5,011 nucleotides of DNA from an uncultured Clostridia bacterium (GTDB taxonomy: Bacteria; Bacillota; Clostridia; Christensenellales; Borkfalkiaceae), in NCBI GenBank assembly GCA_947589335.1, contig CANPZH010000111.1, positions 1 through 5,011 of the forward strand, written 5' to 3'. The number at the start of each line of letters is the position of its first letter. The first letter of the stretch is position 1. Below, piece after piece: positions 1 through 4,897 of the stretch. The notes below the pieces were generated by a model. The model did no database searches and was not told the origin of the DNA. It was given only the letters and a program-made list of their open reading frames with translations. Position numbers and translations under genes: made by a program.

Positions 1-429
1 GCTCTCTTCATTGCAGCCCACGATGAGTTTTATCTTTTTGGAGGGAACAAACCCCTCGTCTTTGAGCCGTTTGAGGGCATAGAGGCAGCAGATCGCTGGC
101 CCCTTGTCGTCCATCGTGCCCCGTCCCCAGAGCTTTCCGTCCGTGATCTCGCCCTTGAAGGGCCTCTGCGTCCAACCGTCTCCCATGGGGACGGTGTCGA
201 GATGGCAGAGCACGGCGAACTCCTCGCCCTCGCCGAAGATGACGTCTCCGGCGAAGTTCTGGTAGTTGTGCGTCTCGAACCCGAGAGACGCCGCCAGCTT
301 CAGAAAATGCTCCAGACAGTCCGCAACGCCCTTCCCGAACGGGTATTTCTTCGAATGCTTTGCAAGAGCGGAATTGAAGCCAACGCTTTCGCGGATGCCC
401 TGTACCGCTTCGTCAAAATAATCAGGCAT
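1..429 (-). CDS. pepV: PepV/Sapep-type M20 dipeptidase, N-terminal part (truncated by window edge)
   Basis: Cytoplasmic M20-family metallopeptidase expected to hydrolyse dipeptides with a two-metal centre. Only the first 143 codons are present; the C-terminal part lies outside the window. Reading from ATG at 429, the metal-site motifs appear in family order: CHLDTVP with H76 and D78 (first metal ligand and its partner), then GDGW and a GxxDDKGP motif (GTMDDKGP, residues 104-111) whose D107 should bridge the two metals, and NEES at 140-143, with E141 as the general base and E142 as a metal ligand. The segment FGKGVADCLEHFL, followed by an FGEGEE stretch, is typical of PepV/Sapep rather than of DapE or ArgE. 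The start is supported by AAGGAG (437-442) spaced 7 nt from the ATG. The N-terminus is somewhat shorter than I recall for PepV. The gene has its own promoter (482-510), so it is probably not part of the upstream signalling operon. Substrate range (PepV versus Sapep-like) cannot be decided from this fragment. Confidence 0.9.
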   Translation of the reverse strand, partial: MPDYFDEAVQGIRESVGFNSALAKHSKKYPFGKGVADCLEHFLKLAASLGFETHNYQNFAGDVIFGEGEEFAVLCHLDTVPMGDGWTQRPFKGEITDGKLWGRGTMDDKGPAICCLYALKRLKDEGFVPSKKIKLIVGCNEES

Positions 430-481
430 AATTCAACTCCTTCGGAGCGCGTATTTTCCGATCCTGCGCGTTCTGCCTGGT

Positions 482-510
482 ATTGTAGCACAGGGCGGGG
501 GAGTTGTCAA
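482..510 (-). promoter_or_regulatory. Sigma-A promoter for the dipeptidase gene
   Basis: On the minus strand, TTGACA (505-510) and TACAAT (482-487) are separated by 17 nt. TGC directly before the -10 gives an extended -10 element. The predicted transcription start is near 475, leaving a leader of about 45 nt before the ATG at 429. The -35 is a perfect consensus match and the -10 matches at 5 of 6 positions, so this should be a strong promoter unless repressed. Confidence 0.85.
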
Positions 511-525
511 TGTACAATTTGCACA
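511..525. promoter_or_regulatory. Imperfect 15-bp dyad abutting the -35 box, candidate operator
   Basis: The minus strand reads TGTGCAAATTGTACA, a dyad centred on one base in which 6 of 7 pairs are complementary. It touches the upstream edge of the dipeptidase -35 box (505-510). The position suits an activator or a repressor that contacts the promoter edge. No regulator can be named from the sequence, and a chance AT-rich dyad remains possible. Confidence 0.35.
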
Positions 526-541
526 AGAAAAAAGCACAGTT

Positions 542-569
542 AAAAATTTTTGCCGCCCCCCCAAAGCGG
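542..569 (-). terminator. Possible weak intrinsic terminator after the response-regulator gene
   Basis: One base past the regulator stop codon, the minus strand has CCGC (569-566) able to pair with GCGG (556-553) around a G-rich 9-nt loop. A C, five A and five T (546-542) follow. A second run of six T lies at 533-528. The stem is short (4 bp) and the T-run is displaced from it by six bases, so termination here would be inefficient. No better terminator is visible between the operon and the dipeptidase gene. Confidence 0.3.
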
Positions 570-1217
570 TCATCTTTCGAGGGTCCCTTTCATCTTTTCC
601 ACCGCGAGGGCGCGGCTGTCGCACCCCGTCTTTTCGTAGATGGAGGAGATGTAGTTGCGCGAAGTCCCGTCCGAGAGCTTGAGCGCCGCCGCGATCTGTT
701 TGTTCGTGAATCCCTCGCAGAGCATGAGCGCGATCTCCACCTCGCGGTCCGAGAAGCCGTAGGCGCGTTTGAGCTTGATCTCGCGGTCGCTCGAGACCAT
801 GCGCGCCGCGTCGGCGATCCTCCGCGCGATCTTGGCGGGCAGGATGGTATCTCCCGCATAGGCGTTCTTGATCGCGTCGATCAGCGTTGCGGCGGAGGTG
901 TCTTTGAGCAGATACCCGCTCGCGCCGTTGTTGATGGCGCTCAGAATGTAGTCGCTGTCGTCGAAGGTCGTCAGAACGAGCACCTTCACGTCGGGGTGCC
1001 TGCGCTTGATCTCCCTCGTCGCGATGACGCCGTTCATATTGGGCATGCGGATGTCCATGAGCACGACGTCGGGGGAGAGCTCGTCGGTGAGCCGCACGGC
1101 TTCGGCGCCGTCTTTGGCGATGCCCGTCACGGTGATGTCGGGGCAGCTCTCGAGCACGCTCTTCACGCCGTCCGCAAGGATCGCCTGGTCGTCTGCGAGT
1201 ATGACCGTAATCTTCAT
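570..1217 (-). CDS. NarL/LuxR-type DNA-binding response regulator (LiaR/VraR-like)
   Basis: A 215-aa cytoplasmic transcription factor expected to be phosphorylated by the histidine kinase encoded just upstream. The receiver domain occupies about residues 1-120: acidic pair D9-D10, phosphoacceptor D55 in VLMDIRMPN, switch threonine T83 in LVLTTFD, and K105 in GYLLKD. After a linker, an HTH of the LuxR/GerE type spans about 152-212, starting FSDREVEIALMLCEGFTNKQ, with the recognition-helix region LSDGTSRNYISSIYEKTG. The start at 1217 is preferred over upstream in-frame codons because the receiver fold begins there (MKITVILADDQ) and GGAGGT (1223-1228) lies 5 nt upstream. The ATG overlaps the kinase stop in an ATGA, so translation is probably coupled. 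The length is typical of the family. The targets are unknown; such regulators often act on their own operon, but no regulator site can be assigned at the operon promoter. Confidence 0.95.
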   Translation of the reverse strand: MKITVILADDQAILADGVKSVLESCPDITVTGIAKDGAEAVRLTDELSPDVVLMDIRMPNMNGVIATREIKRRHPDVKVLVLTTFDDSDYILSAINNGASGYLLKDTSAATLIDAIKNAYAGDTILPAKIARRIADAARMVSSDREIKLKRAYGFSDREVEIALMLCEGFTNKQIAAALKLSDGTSRNYISSIYEKTGCDSRALAVEKMKGTLER

Positions 1218-2446
1218 AAGGTACCTCCATGATCGTCCGCGGGAAGGGTGAGATGGATCTCGAATCCCTCCCCGGGTTCGGTAACGAATGCAACTTCTCC
1301 GCCGAGGCTCTCCGCGCGCCCGCGCATGCCCGAGAGCCCGAATCCCTCCCTGAGGGACTTGAGATCCATGCCCGTGCCGTTGTCGGTGAGCAGGAAGCGG
1401 ATCTTGCCGTTCTCCTCCTTGAGCTCGAACCAGAAGGCGGTCGCGCCGCCGTGGCGGAGCCCGTTGGAGATGCCCTCCTTCAGCGTATTGCACAGAAAGC
1501 GGCTCTTTGCCTCGCACAGGGAGATCTCATCCACGCTGTGGCGGATGGTGACCTCGGTGCCGTCGGTAGACTCGTTCACGATCTTCATCAGCGCGTCTTT
1601 GAGGGAGGTCTGCCGCTCGTAGCCCGAGAGCAGATGGACGCTCTCGCGGAGCTCCTCGAGCGCGTGCTTTGCCTGAAGGTTTGCCGCACACAGCTTGCGC
1701 TTTGCGTCCTCGGGATCGCTGTCGAAGACGACCTTCGCCGCCTCCGTCTGCATGATGACGGTCGTGATGGAGTGCCCCGCCGTGTCGTGGATGTCCTTTG
1801 CGATGCGCTGCCGCTCCTCGAGCGCCGTCACCGCCTGCAGGTCCTGGTTCGCCTGCTGCAGCTTGCGGTTGCTCTCGTTGAGCTCCTCGAGCACCTTGGC
1901 GATCTCCACGTTCTTGCGGTAGATCTGCAGGGCGAAGTTGACGATCAGAAAGTGCATCACGAGGATGAGAAGGTCGTTGAAGGCGCTGGAGATGAGCCCG
2001 CCGACGTCGAGATCCTGCCCCTTGATCGCATTGGAGACCGCGAACATGACGAGGAAAAGGACGATACTGCACACGCCCATCACGATGCTCCCGGTCAGAT
2101 TCTCGTGCGCGAAGTAGAATTCGGTCAGAATGACGATGTAGAGTGTGGAGATGAGGGTGCCGTTCGTGAAGTAGGTGAGGACGAGCAGGAGGAGGGTGTC
2201 GAGCACATAGCAGGCGATCTTTTGCGAGAACTTCTTGAGCCCCCAGATCTTCACGGCGTTCTCGGCCGTGAGGACGATCTCCGTCGGAATGATCACCCAG
2301 AGGGCATAGACGCCGGCGACCTCCCCGCGGCTCAGGGCGGCGATGATGATCTCCACCACGATGAGCAGGCAGAAGGCGACGATCTTGCCGTAGCGGATGA
2401 AGTTCGTGAGGAAGTGTGCCGAGGTAAAATCGGGAAAAGTTTTCAC
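1214..2446 (-). CDS. Six-TM sensor histidine kinase, HisKA_3 family (NarL-partner type)
   Basis: A 410-aa membrane sensor kinase, GTG start. Hydrophobic segments lie at about residues 21-39, 44-61, 76-93, 97-113, 119-138 and 151-174, separated by short loops, so there is no sizeable extracytoplasmic domain and sensing is probably within the membrane. A charged, Q/E/N-rich stretch at 174-212 should form the coiled-coil signalling helix. The HisKA_3 phosphorylation helix contains ERQRIAKDIHDTAGHS with phosphoacceptor H220. The HATPase_c domain follows: N-box KEGISNGLRHGG with N328, G1 box DNGTG at 355-359, and G2 box GFGLSGMRGR at 368-377. The GTG at 2446 is the only sensible start: AGGAG (2452-2456) lies 5 nt upstream, it overlaps the radC stop in a GTGA, and the next Met is at residue 123, inside TM5. 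The 3' end overlaps the regulator start by 4 nt. LiaS/VraS/DesK-like sensors are the closest comparison by architecture. The signal is unknown. Confidence 0.93.
   Translation of the reverse strand: MKTFPDFTSAHFLTNFIRYGKIVAFCLLIVVEIIIAALSRGEVAGVYALWVIIPTEIVLTAENAVKIWGLKKFSQKIACYVLDTLLLLVLTYFTNGTLISTLYIVILTEFYFAHENLTGSIVMGVCSIVLFLVMFAVSNAIKGQDLDVGGLISSAFNDLLILVMHFLIVNFALQIYRKNVEIAKVLEELNESNRKLQQANQDLQAVTALEERQRIAKDIHDTAGHSITTVIMQTEAAKVVFDSDPEDAKRKLCAANLQAKHALEELRESVHLLSGYERQTSLKDALMKIVNESTDGTEVTIRHSVDEISLCEAKSRFLCNTLKEGISNGLRHGGATAFWFELKEENGKIRFLLTDNGTGMDLKSLREGFGLSGMRGRAESLGGEVAFVTEPGEGFEIHLTLPADDHGGTL
1223..1228 (-). promoter_or_regulatory. Ribosome binding site inside the kinase 3' end, fixing the regulator start
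   Basis: GGAGGT on the minus strand, within the last codons of the kinase gene, is 5 nt from the regulator ATG at 1217. It selects that ATG over longer upstream readings in the same frame and fits re-initiation at the ATGA overlap. Confidence 0.8.
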
Positions 2447-3162
2447 GTGCGCTCCTGTCGGCTCAGCAGCCGTTCGATGTTGGCGGGGTCGAGGATCTTC
2501 TCGAGACGGTTTTCCATGCGGTAACTGAAGATCCCATGCGCGCTGTAGATCACATGGTCGTACAGCGTCGCGTTGTTCAGGGAGCAAAGACAGTGCATCT
2601 TTGCGGTGAAATCGTCGTCCGCGGAGGACGGCGTGCTGTTGCAGTAGGGGTGGTTGTGGGCGATGATGACCGCCTGCGGGTGAAATTCGGTGAAGAACTT
2701 CATGATCTCGTCCGTCATGACGAGGACGGTCCCCGTGTCGTGGGAGGTGAAGCTGCGCTTTCCGACGACGCGGAACCCCGAGTCGAGGGCATACAGTTCG
2801 CCGACCTCGGTCTCTCTGCCCGCGAACCGCTCCTCGACGAAGCGGAAGAGCTTTTCATAGGTGAAGACGTAGGGTTTTTCCTTCGGCGCGCAGCTGCGGA
2901 GACGTTCAAAGATGAGGGAGAGGGATTTCAGGTGACCCGCCGCGGCTCTCCCGATCCCGGGGACGGCGAGGAGCTGTTCGTAGCTTGCCGCAAACACGCC
3001 CTGCAGGCTCCCGAACGCGTCGAGCAGTTCATGCGCCGTGCGGTTGGTGTTCACCCGCGGCAGGCAGGCGTAAAGTAAAATTTCCAGTAACTCGTGATCC
3101 TGCAGACTGTCCTCCGGATCCCGCAAGCGTTCCAGCATGCGCTGTCTGTGTCCTTCGTGCAT
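2443..3162 (-). CDS. radC: RadC-family (JAB/JAMM, MPN) protein
   Basis: A 239-aa protein of the RadC family, named from a historical link to DNA repair but with no firmly established biochemical role. The N-terminal half holds the RadC UPF0758-type region (MHEGHRQRMLERL, DHELLEILLYACLPRVNTN) and a helix-hairpin-helix-like LLAVPGIGRAA at 64-74. The C-terminal half is the JAMM domain: the HxHx7SxxD signature is complete with H169, H171, S179 and D182, so a zinc site is plausible. The usual HNHPSG is HNHPYC here (Y173, C174). The ATG at 3162 is chosen because the family N-terminus starts at MHEGH and longer readings run across the promoter. Its ribosome site is weak (GAGAG at 3172-3176, 9 nt away). 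The stop overlaps the kinase GTG in a GTGA, making it the first gene of a coupled operon with a two-component system. A role connected to that pathway is inference only. Confidence 0.9.
   Translation of the reverse strand: MHEGHRQRMLERLRDPEDSLQDHELLEILLYACLPRVNTNRTAHELLDAFGSLQGVFAASYEQLLAVPGIGRAAAGHLKSLSLIFERLRSCAPKEKPYVFTYEKLFRFVEERFAGRETEVGELYALDSGFRVVGKRSFTSHDTGTVLVMTDEIMKFFTEFHPQAVIIAHNHPYCNSTPSSADDDFTAKMHCLCSLNNATLYDHVIYSAHGIFSYRMENRLEKILDPANIERLLSRQERT
2452..2456 (-). promoter_or_regulatory. Ribosome binding site inside the radC 3' end, supporting the GTG start of the kinase
   Basis: AGGAG on the minus strand ends 5 nt before the GTG at 2446 and lies within the last codons of radC. With the GTGA overlap it decides the kinase start, because no ATG occurs in the first 120 codons downstream of this GTG. 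Confidence 0.75.
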
Positions 3163-3198
3163 ATCTTCATTCTCTCGTGTGTCGTGTTTTCGGCTATC

Positions 3199-3227
3199 AG
3201 TATAACATATCCGCACGGAATTTGCAA
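3199..3227 (-). promoter_or_regulatory. Sigma-A promoter for the radC-kinase-regulator operon
   Basis: On the minus strand, TTGCAA (3222-3227) and TATACT (3199-3204) are 17 nt apart, and TGT directly before the -10 makes it an extended -10 promoter. The predicted start of transcription is near 3192, giving a leader of about 30 nt before the radC ATG at 3162. No other promoter is apparent inside the operon, so all three genes probably depend on it. The -35 matches consensus at 4 of 6 positions and the -10 at 5 of 6. Confidence 0.8.
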
Positions 3228-3272
3228 GCGTTCTCGCTTTCCCGCGCGGCAGAGCATACGGCGGAACGGGGA

Positions 3273-3308
3273 GGGGGCGCCCTGCGGCGATCGCCGCAGG
3301 GCGCCCCC
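3273..3308. repeat. Perfect 36-bp GC-rich palindrome between pyk and radC
   Basis: Two 18-base arms are exactly complementary with no spacer: the left arm reads GGGGGCGCCCTGCGGCGA and the centre is CGATCG. Only 4 of the 36 bases are A or T. The pairing could continue by GAG (3271-3273 side) with CTC if one C at about 3309 is bulged. In RNA it would form a very stable hairpin with a small GAUC-type loop. It lies about 80 nt after the pyk stop and about 45 nt upstream of the radC -35 box. No T-run follows on either strand, so it is not a textbook intrinsic terminator. It could stop transcription by structure alone, protect a 3' end, or be a copy of a dispersed intergenic palindrome. The rest of 3163-3388 shows only the radC promoter and GC-rich sequence. 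Confidence 0.9.
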
Positions 3309-3388
3309 CTCGGGCACCGGAGCCGCCGGCTATGGCAGGCATGCAGTCCTCCGCCTCCCACTGCGGGGAACGCGCGCCGCGCCCGCGG

Positions 3389-4801
3389 TCAAACCGTTTC
3401 GAGATTGATGAGCGAGGAGTTGCCGCTCTTGCCGTTCGGCGTCCCGCCCGTGATGACGATGACGTCTCCCTTTTTCACGAGCCCCGAATCCTTCGCCGCC
3501 TGCTTCGCAAAGTGGAACAGGACGTCCACGGAGTTGTATTCCTCGCTCAGGGCGGGATAGACCCCCCAGCTGAGGGCGAGCTTGCGGTAGCTCTTTTCGT
3601 CCGTCGTCATGCCGATGATGTCGATCATGGGGCGGAAGCGGGAGACCATCTTCGCCGTCCCGCCCGTGCGCGTGCAGACGACGATCGCCTTTGCGTGCAC
3701 GTCGCGCGCCAGAAGACATGCGGAGTGGGACAGCGCGTCCGAAAGATTCTTGATGAGATAGTCGCTCTCGTCGACGGTCTGGATATATTCGGGGCGGTTC
3801 TCCGCCTGTTCCGCGATCTTTGCCATCGCCTTGACCGCGAGGACGGGATACATGCCCGCCGCGGTCTCGCCCGAGAGCATGATCGCGCTCGACCCGTCGT
3901 AGACGGCGTTCGCGACGTCCGAGATCTCCGCACGGGTGGGGCGGGGCTGCTTGATCATGGATTCGAGCATCTCGGTCGCGGTGATGCAGCGCTTGCCCGC
4001 CACGCGGCACTTGGTGATGATCATCTTCTGGATGTCGGGGAGCTCCTCATAGGGGATCTCCACGCCCATGTCGCCGCGGCCGATCATGATGCCGTCGGAG
4101 ACCTTCAGGATCTCGTCGAGGTTGTTCACGCCCGCGCGGTTCTCGATCTTGGCGATGAGGTCGATGTCGGTGGAGCCGTTGGCCTTGAGGAATTCTCTCA
4201 CGTCGATGATGTCCTGCGCCTTGGAGACGAAGGAACAGGCGACGAAGTCGACCTGATGCCCGATCCCGAAGAGGAGATCCTGTTTGTCCTGCTCGGAGAG
4301 ATAGACGAGGTTGAGCTGCTTTTCGGGGAAGAACATGCTCTTGCGGTTGCTCAGTTCCCCGCCGATGACGACTTTGCAGATGACGTCCGGCTTTTTGACC
4401 GCGGTCACTTCGAAGACCATCAGCCCGTTGTTGAGCAAGATCTTGTCGCCGGGGTTCATGTCCTCGCAGATCCCCTTGTAGGAGACGGACACGCGGTGTT
4501 CGTCGCCCTCGATCTCCTCCGTCGTGAAGGCGAACTCATCGCCCTCGTTGAGGAAGATCTTGCCGTTTTTGAAGGTCTTGATCCGGAATTCGGGGCCCTT
4601 GGTATCCAAAAGGATGGGCAGGGGAATGTTTTTCTCCTCGCGCACTTTTTTGATGGTCGCGATCTTTTGCGCGTGTTCCTCGTGCGTCCCGTGCGAGAAG
4701 TTAATCCTCGCGACGTTCATGCCCGCGTCCGCCATCGCCGCGATGATCTCTTCCGTCTCGGAGGCGGGACCGAGCGTACAGACGATCTTTGTCTTTTTCA
4801 T
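3389..4801 (-). CDS. pyk: Pyruvate kinase
   Basis: A 470-aa cytoplasmic glycolytic enzyme transferring phosphate from phosphoenolpyruvate to ADP. It starts with the canonical MKKTKIVCTLGPAS. Visible catalytic elements are RINFSHG (R32, N34), DTKGPEFR (66-73), LIAKIEN with catalytic K218 and metal ligand E220, GRGDMGVEIP with D244, and TATEMLESM followed by RPTRAEISDVANAV (274-300). The B domain occupies roughly 70-165. The C-terminal domain carries a CTRTGGTAKMVSRFRP loop (376-391) at the place of the effector phosphate-binding loop, and ends GGTPNGKSGNSSL. The length equals E. coli PykF; the extra C-terminal PEP-utiliser-like domain of Bacillus-type enzymes is absent. Two positions are slightly unusual: G241 where Ala is common (ARGD) and A223 where Glu or Ser is common (ENxEG). 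The ribosome site is oddly placed. The gene stands alone, divergent from rnpB. Confidence 0.97.
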   Translation of the reverse strand: MKKTKIVCTLGPASETEEIIAAMADAGMNVARINFSHGTHEEHAQKIATIKKVREEKNIPLPILLDTKGPEFRIKTFKNGKIFLNEGDEFAFTTEEIEGDEHRVSVSYKGICEDMNPGDKILLNNGLMVFEVTAVKKPDVICKVVIGGELSNRKSMFFPEKQLNLVYLSEQDKQDLLFGIGHQVDFVACSFVSKAQDIIDVREFLKANGSTDIDLIAKIENRAGVNNLDEILKVSDGIMIGRGDMGVEIPYEELPDIQKMIITKCRVAGKRCITATEMLESMIKQPRPTRAEISDVANAVYDGSSAIMLSGETAAGMYPVLAVKAMAKIAEQAENRPEYIQTVDESDYLIKNLSDALSHSACLLARDVHAKAIVVCTRTGGTAKMVSRFRPMIDIIGMTTDEKSYRKLALSWGVYPALSEEYNSVDVLFHFAKQAAKDSGLVKKGDVIVITGGTPNGKSGNSSLINLETV

Positions 4802-4803
4802 GT

Positions 4804-4818
4804 TCCTTGAATCCCCCT
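4804..4818 (-). promoter_or_regulatory. Unusually spaced ribosome binding site of pyk
   Basis: Two purine runs precede the pyk ATG at 4801: AAGGA (4804-4808) only 2 nt away and AGGGGG (4813-4818), whose G-run ends 11 nt away. Neither has the 5-7 nt spacing seen for the kinase, regulator and dipeptidase genes here. The start itself is secure because the protein N-terminus is canonical. Confidence 0.5.
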
Positions 4819-4823
4819 GAAAA

Positions 4824-4881
4824 ATATTTCGGCTCTATTTTATCATATTCTCCGAAAAATACAAGACCTTTTCCGAAATTT
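4824..4881. repeat. Three CCGAAA-type motifs in the pyk/rnpB divergent region
   Basis: CCGAAAAAT (4852-4860) and CCGAAATTT (4873-4881) are direct copies on the plus strand, 21 bp apart start to start, or about two helical turns. CCGAAATAT lies on the minus strand at 4824-4832, forming an 8-of-9 inverted repeat with the first copy. Together they flank the pyk -10 and -35 boxes and sit in the rnpB spacer. They may be binding sites, or coincidence in AT-rich sequence. Confidence 0.3.
4837..4864 (-). promoter_or_regulatory. Promoter of pyk
   Basis: On the minus strand, TTGTAT (4859-4864) and TAAAAT (4837-4842) are separated by 16 nt, with TGA before the -10 giving an extended -10. Transcription would start near 4830, about 28 nt upstream of the ATG. 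The -35 is poor (3 of 6) and overlaps the proposed -35 of rnpB on the other strand by 2 bp. No riboswitch-sized leader is present. Confidence 0.65.
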
Positions 4882-4891
4882 GTGCTATAAT
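4863..4891 (+). promoter_or_regulatory. Promoter of rnpB
   Basis: A perfect TATAAT (4886-4891) is preceded by TGC, an extended -10. At 17 nt spacing the -35 position reads AAGACC (4863-4868), matching consensus only at the central GAC. Transcription is predicted to begin near G4898, which matches the expected 5' end of RNase P RNA. Confidence 0.75.
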
Positions 4892-4897
4892 GATTGC

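Noticed and set aside
202..543. Plus-strand frame antisense to the dipeptidase start
   Set aside because: It crosses the clear minus-strand promoter and ribosome site and shows no domain; the opposite frame has complete M20 motifs.
1218..1517. Upstream extension of the response regulator into the kinase gene
   Set aside because: The extra residues are Arg/Gly-rich shadow sequence; the receiver domain begins at the ATG at 1217.
1229..2524. Long plus-strand reading frame (about 430 codons) antisense to the kinase
   Set aside because: It is rich in Glu, Asp, Leu and Val in a pattern expected from antisense reading of GC-rich codons, has no recognisable motif, and the minus-strand kinase is unambiguous.
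2447..2587. Upstream extension of the kinase to an ATG at 2587
   Set aside because: The added residues are a frame-shifted reading of radC; the GTG at 2446 has a well-spaced AGGAG and the overlap expected of coupled genes.
3163..3342. Upstream extension of radC to a start near 3342
   Set aside because: The extension would be translated across the palindrome and the promoter at 3199-3227, and the RadC N-terminus aligns at MHEGH.
3343..3364. Small hairpin GCAGT/ACTGC after pyk as its terminator
   Set aside because: It has only 5 bp around a 12-nt loop with no T-run following on the minus strand.
3332..4810. Long plus-strand reading frame (about 490 codons) antisense to pyk
   Set aside because: It is a shadow of the pyruvate kinase gene, with the same low-complexity acidic composition and no ribosome site or domain.
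4802..4897. Riboswitch or leader attenuator upstream of pyk
   Set aside because: The predicted leader is only about 28 nt, too short for a known riboswitch, and the rest is occupied by two promoters.
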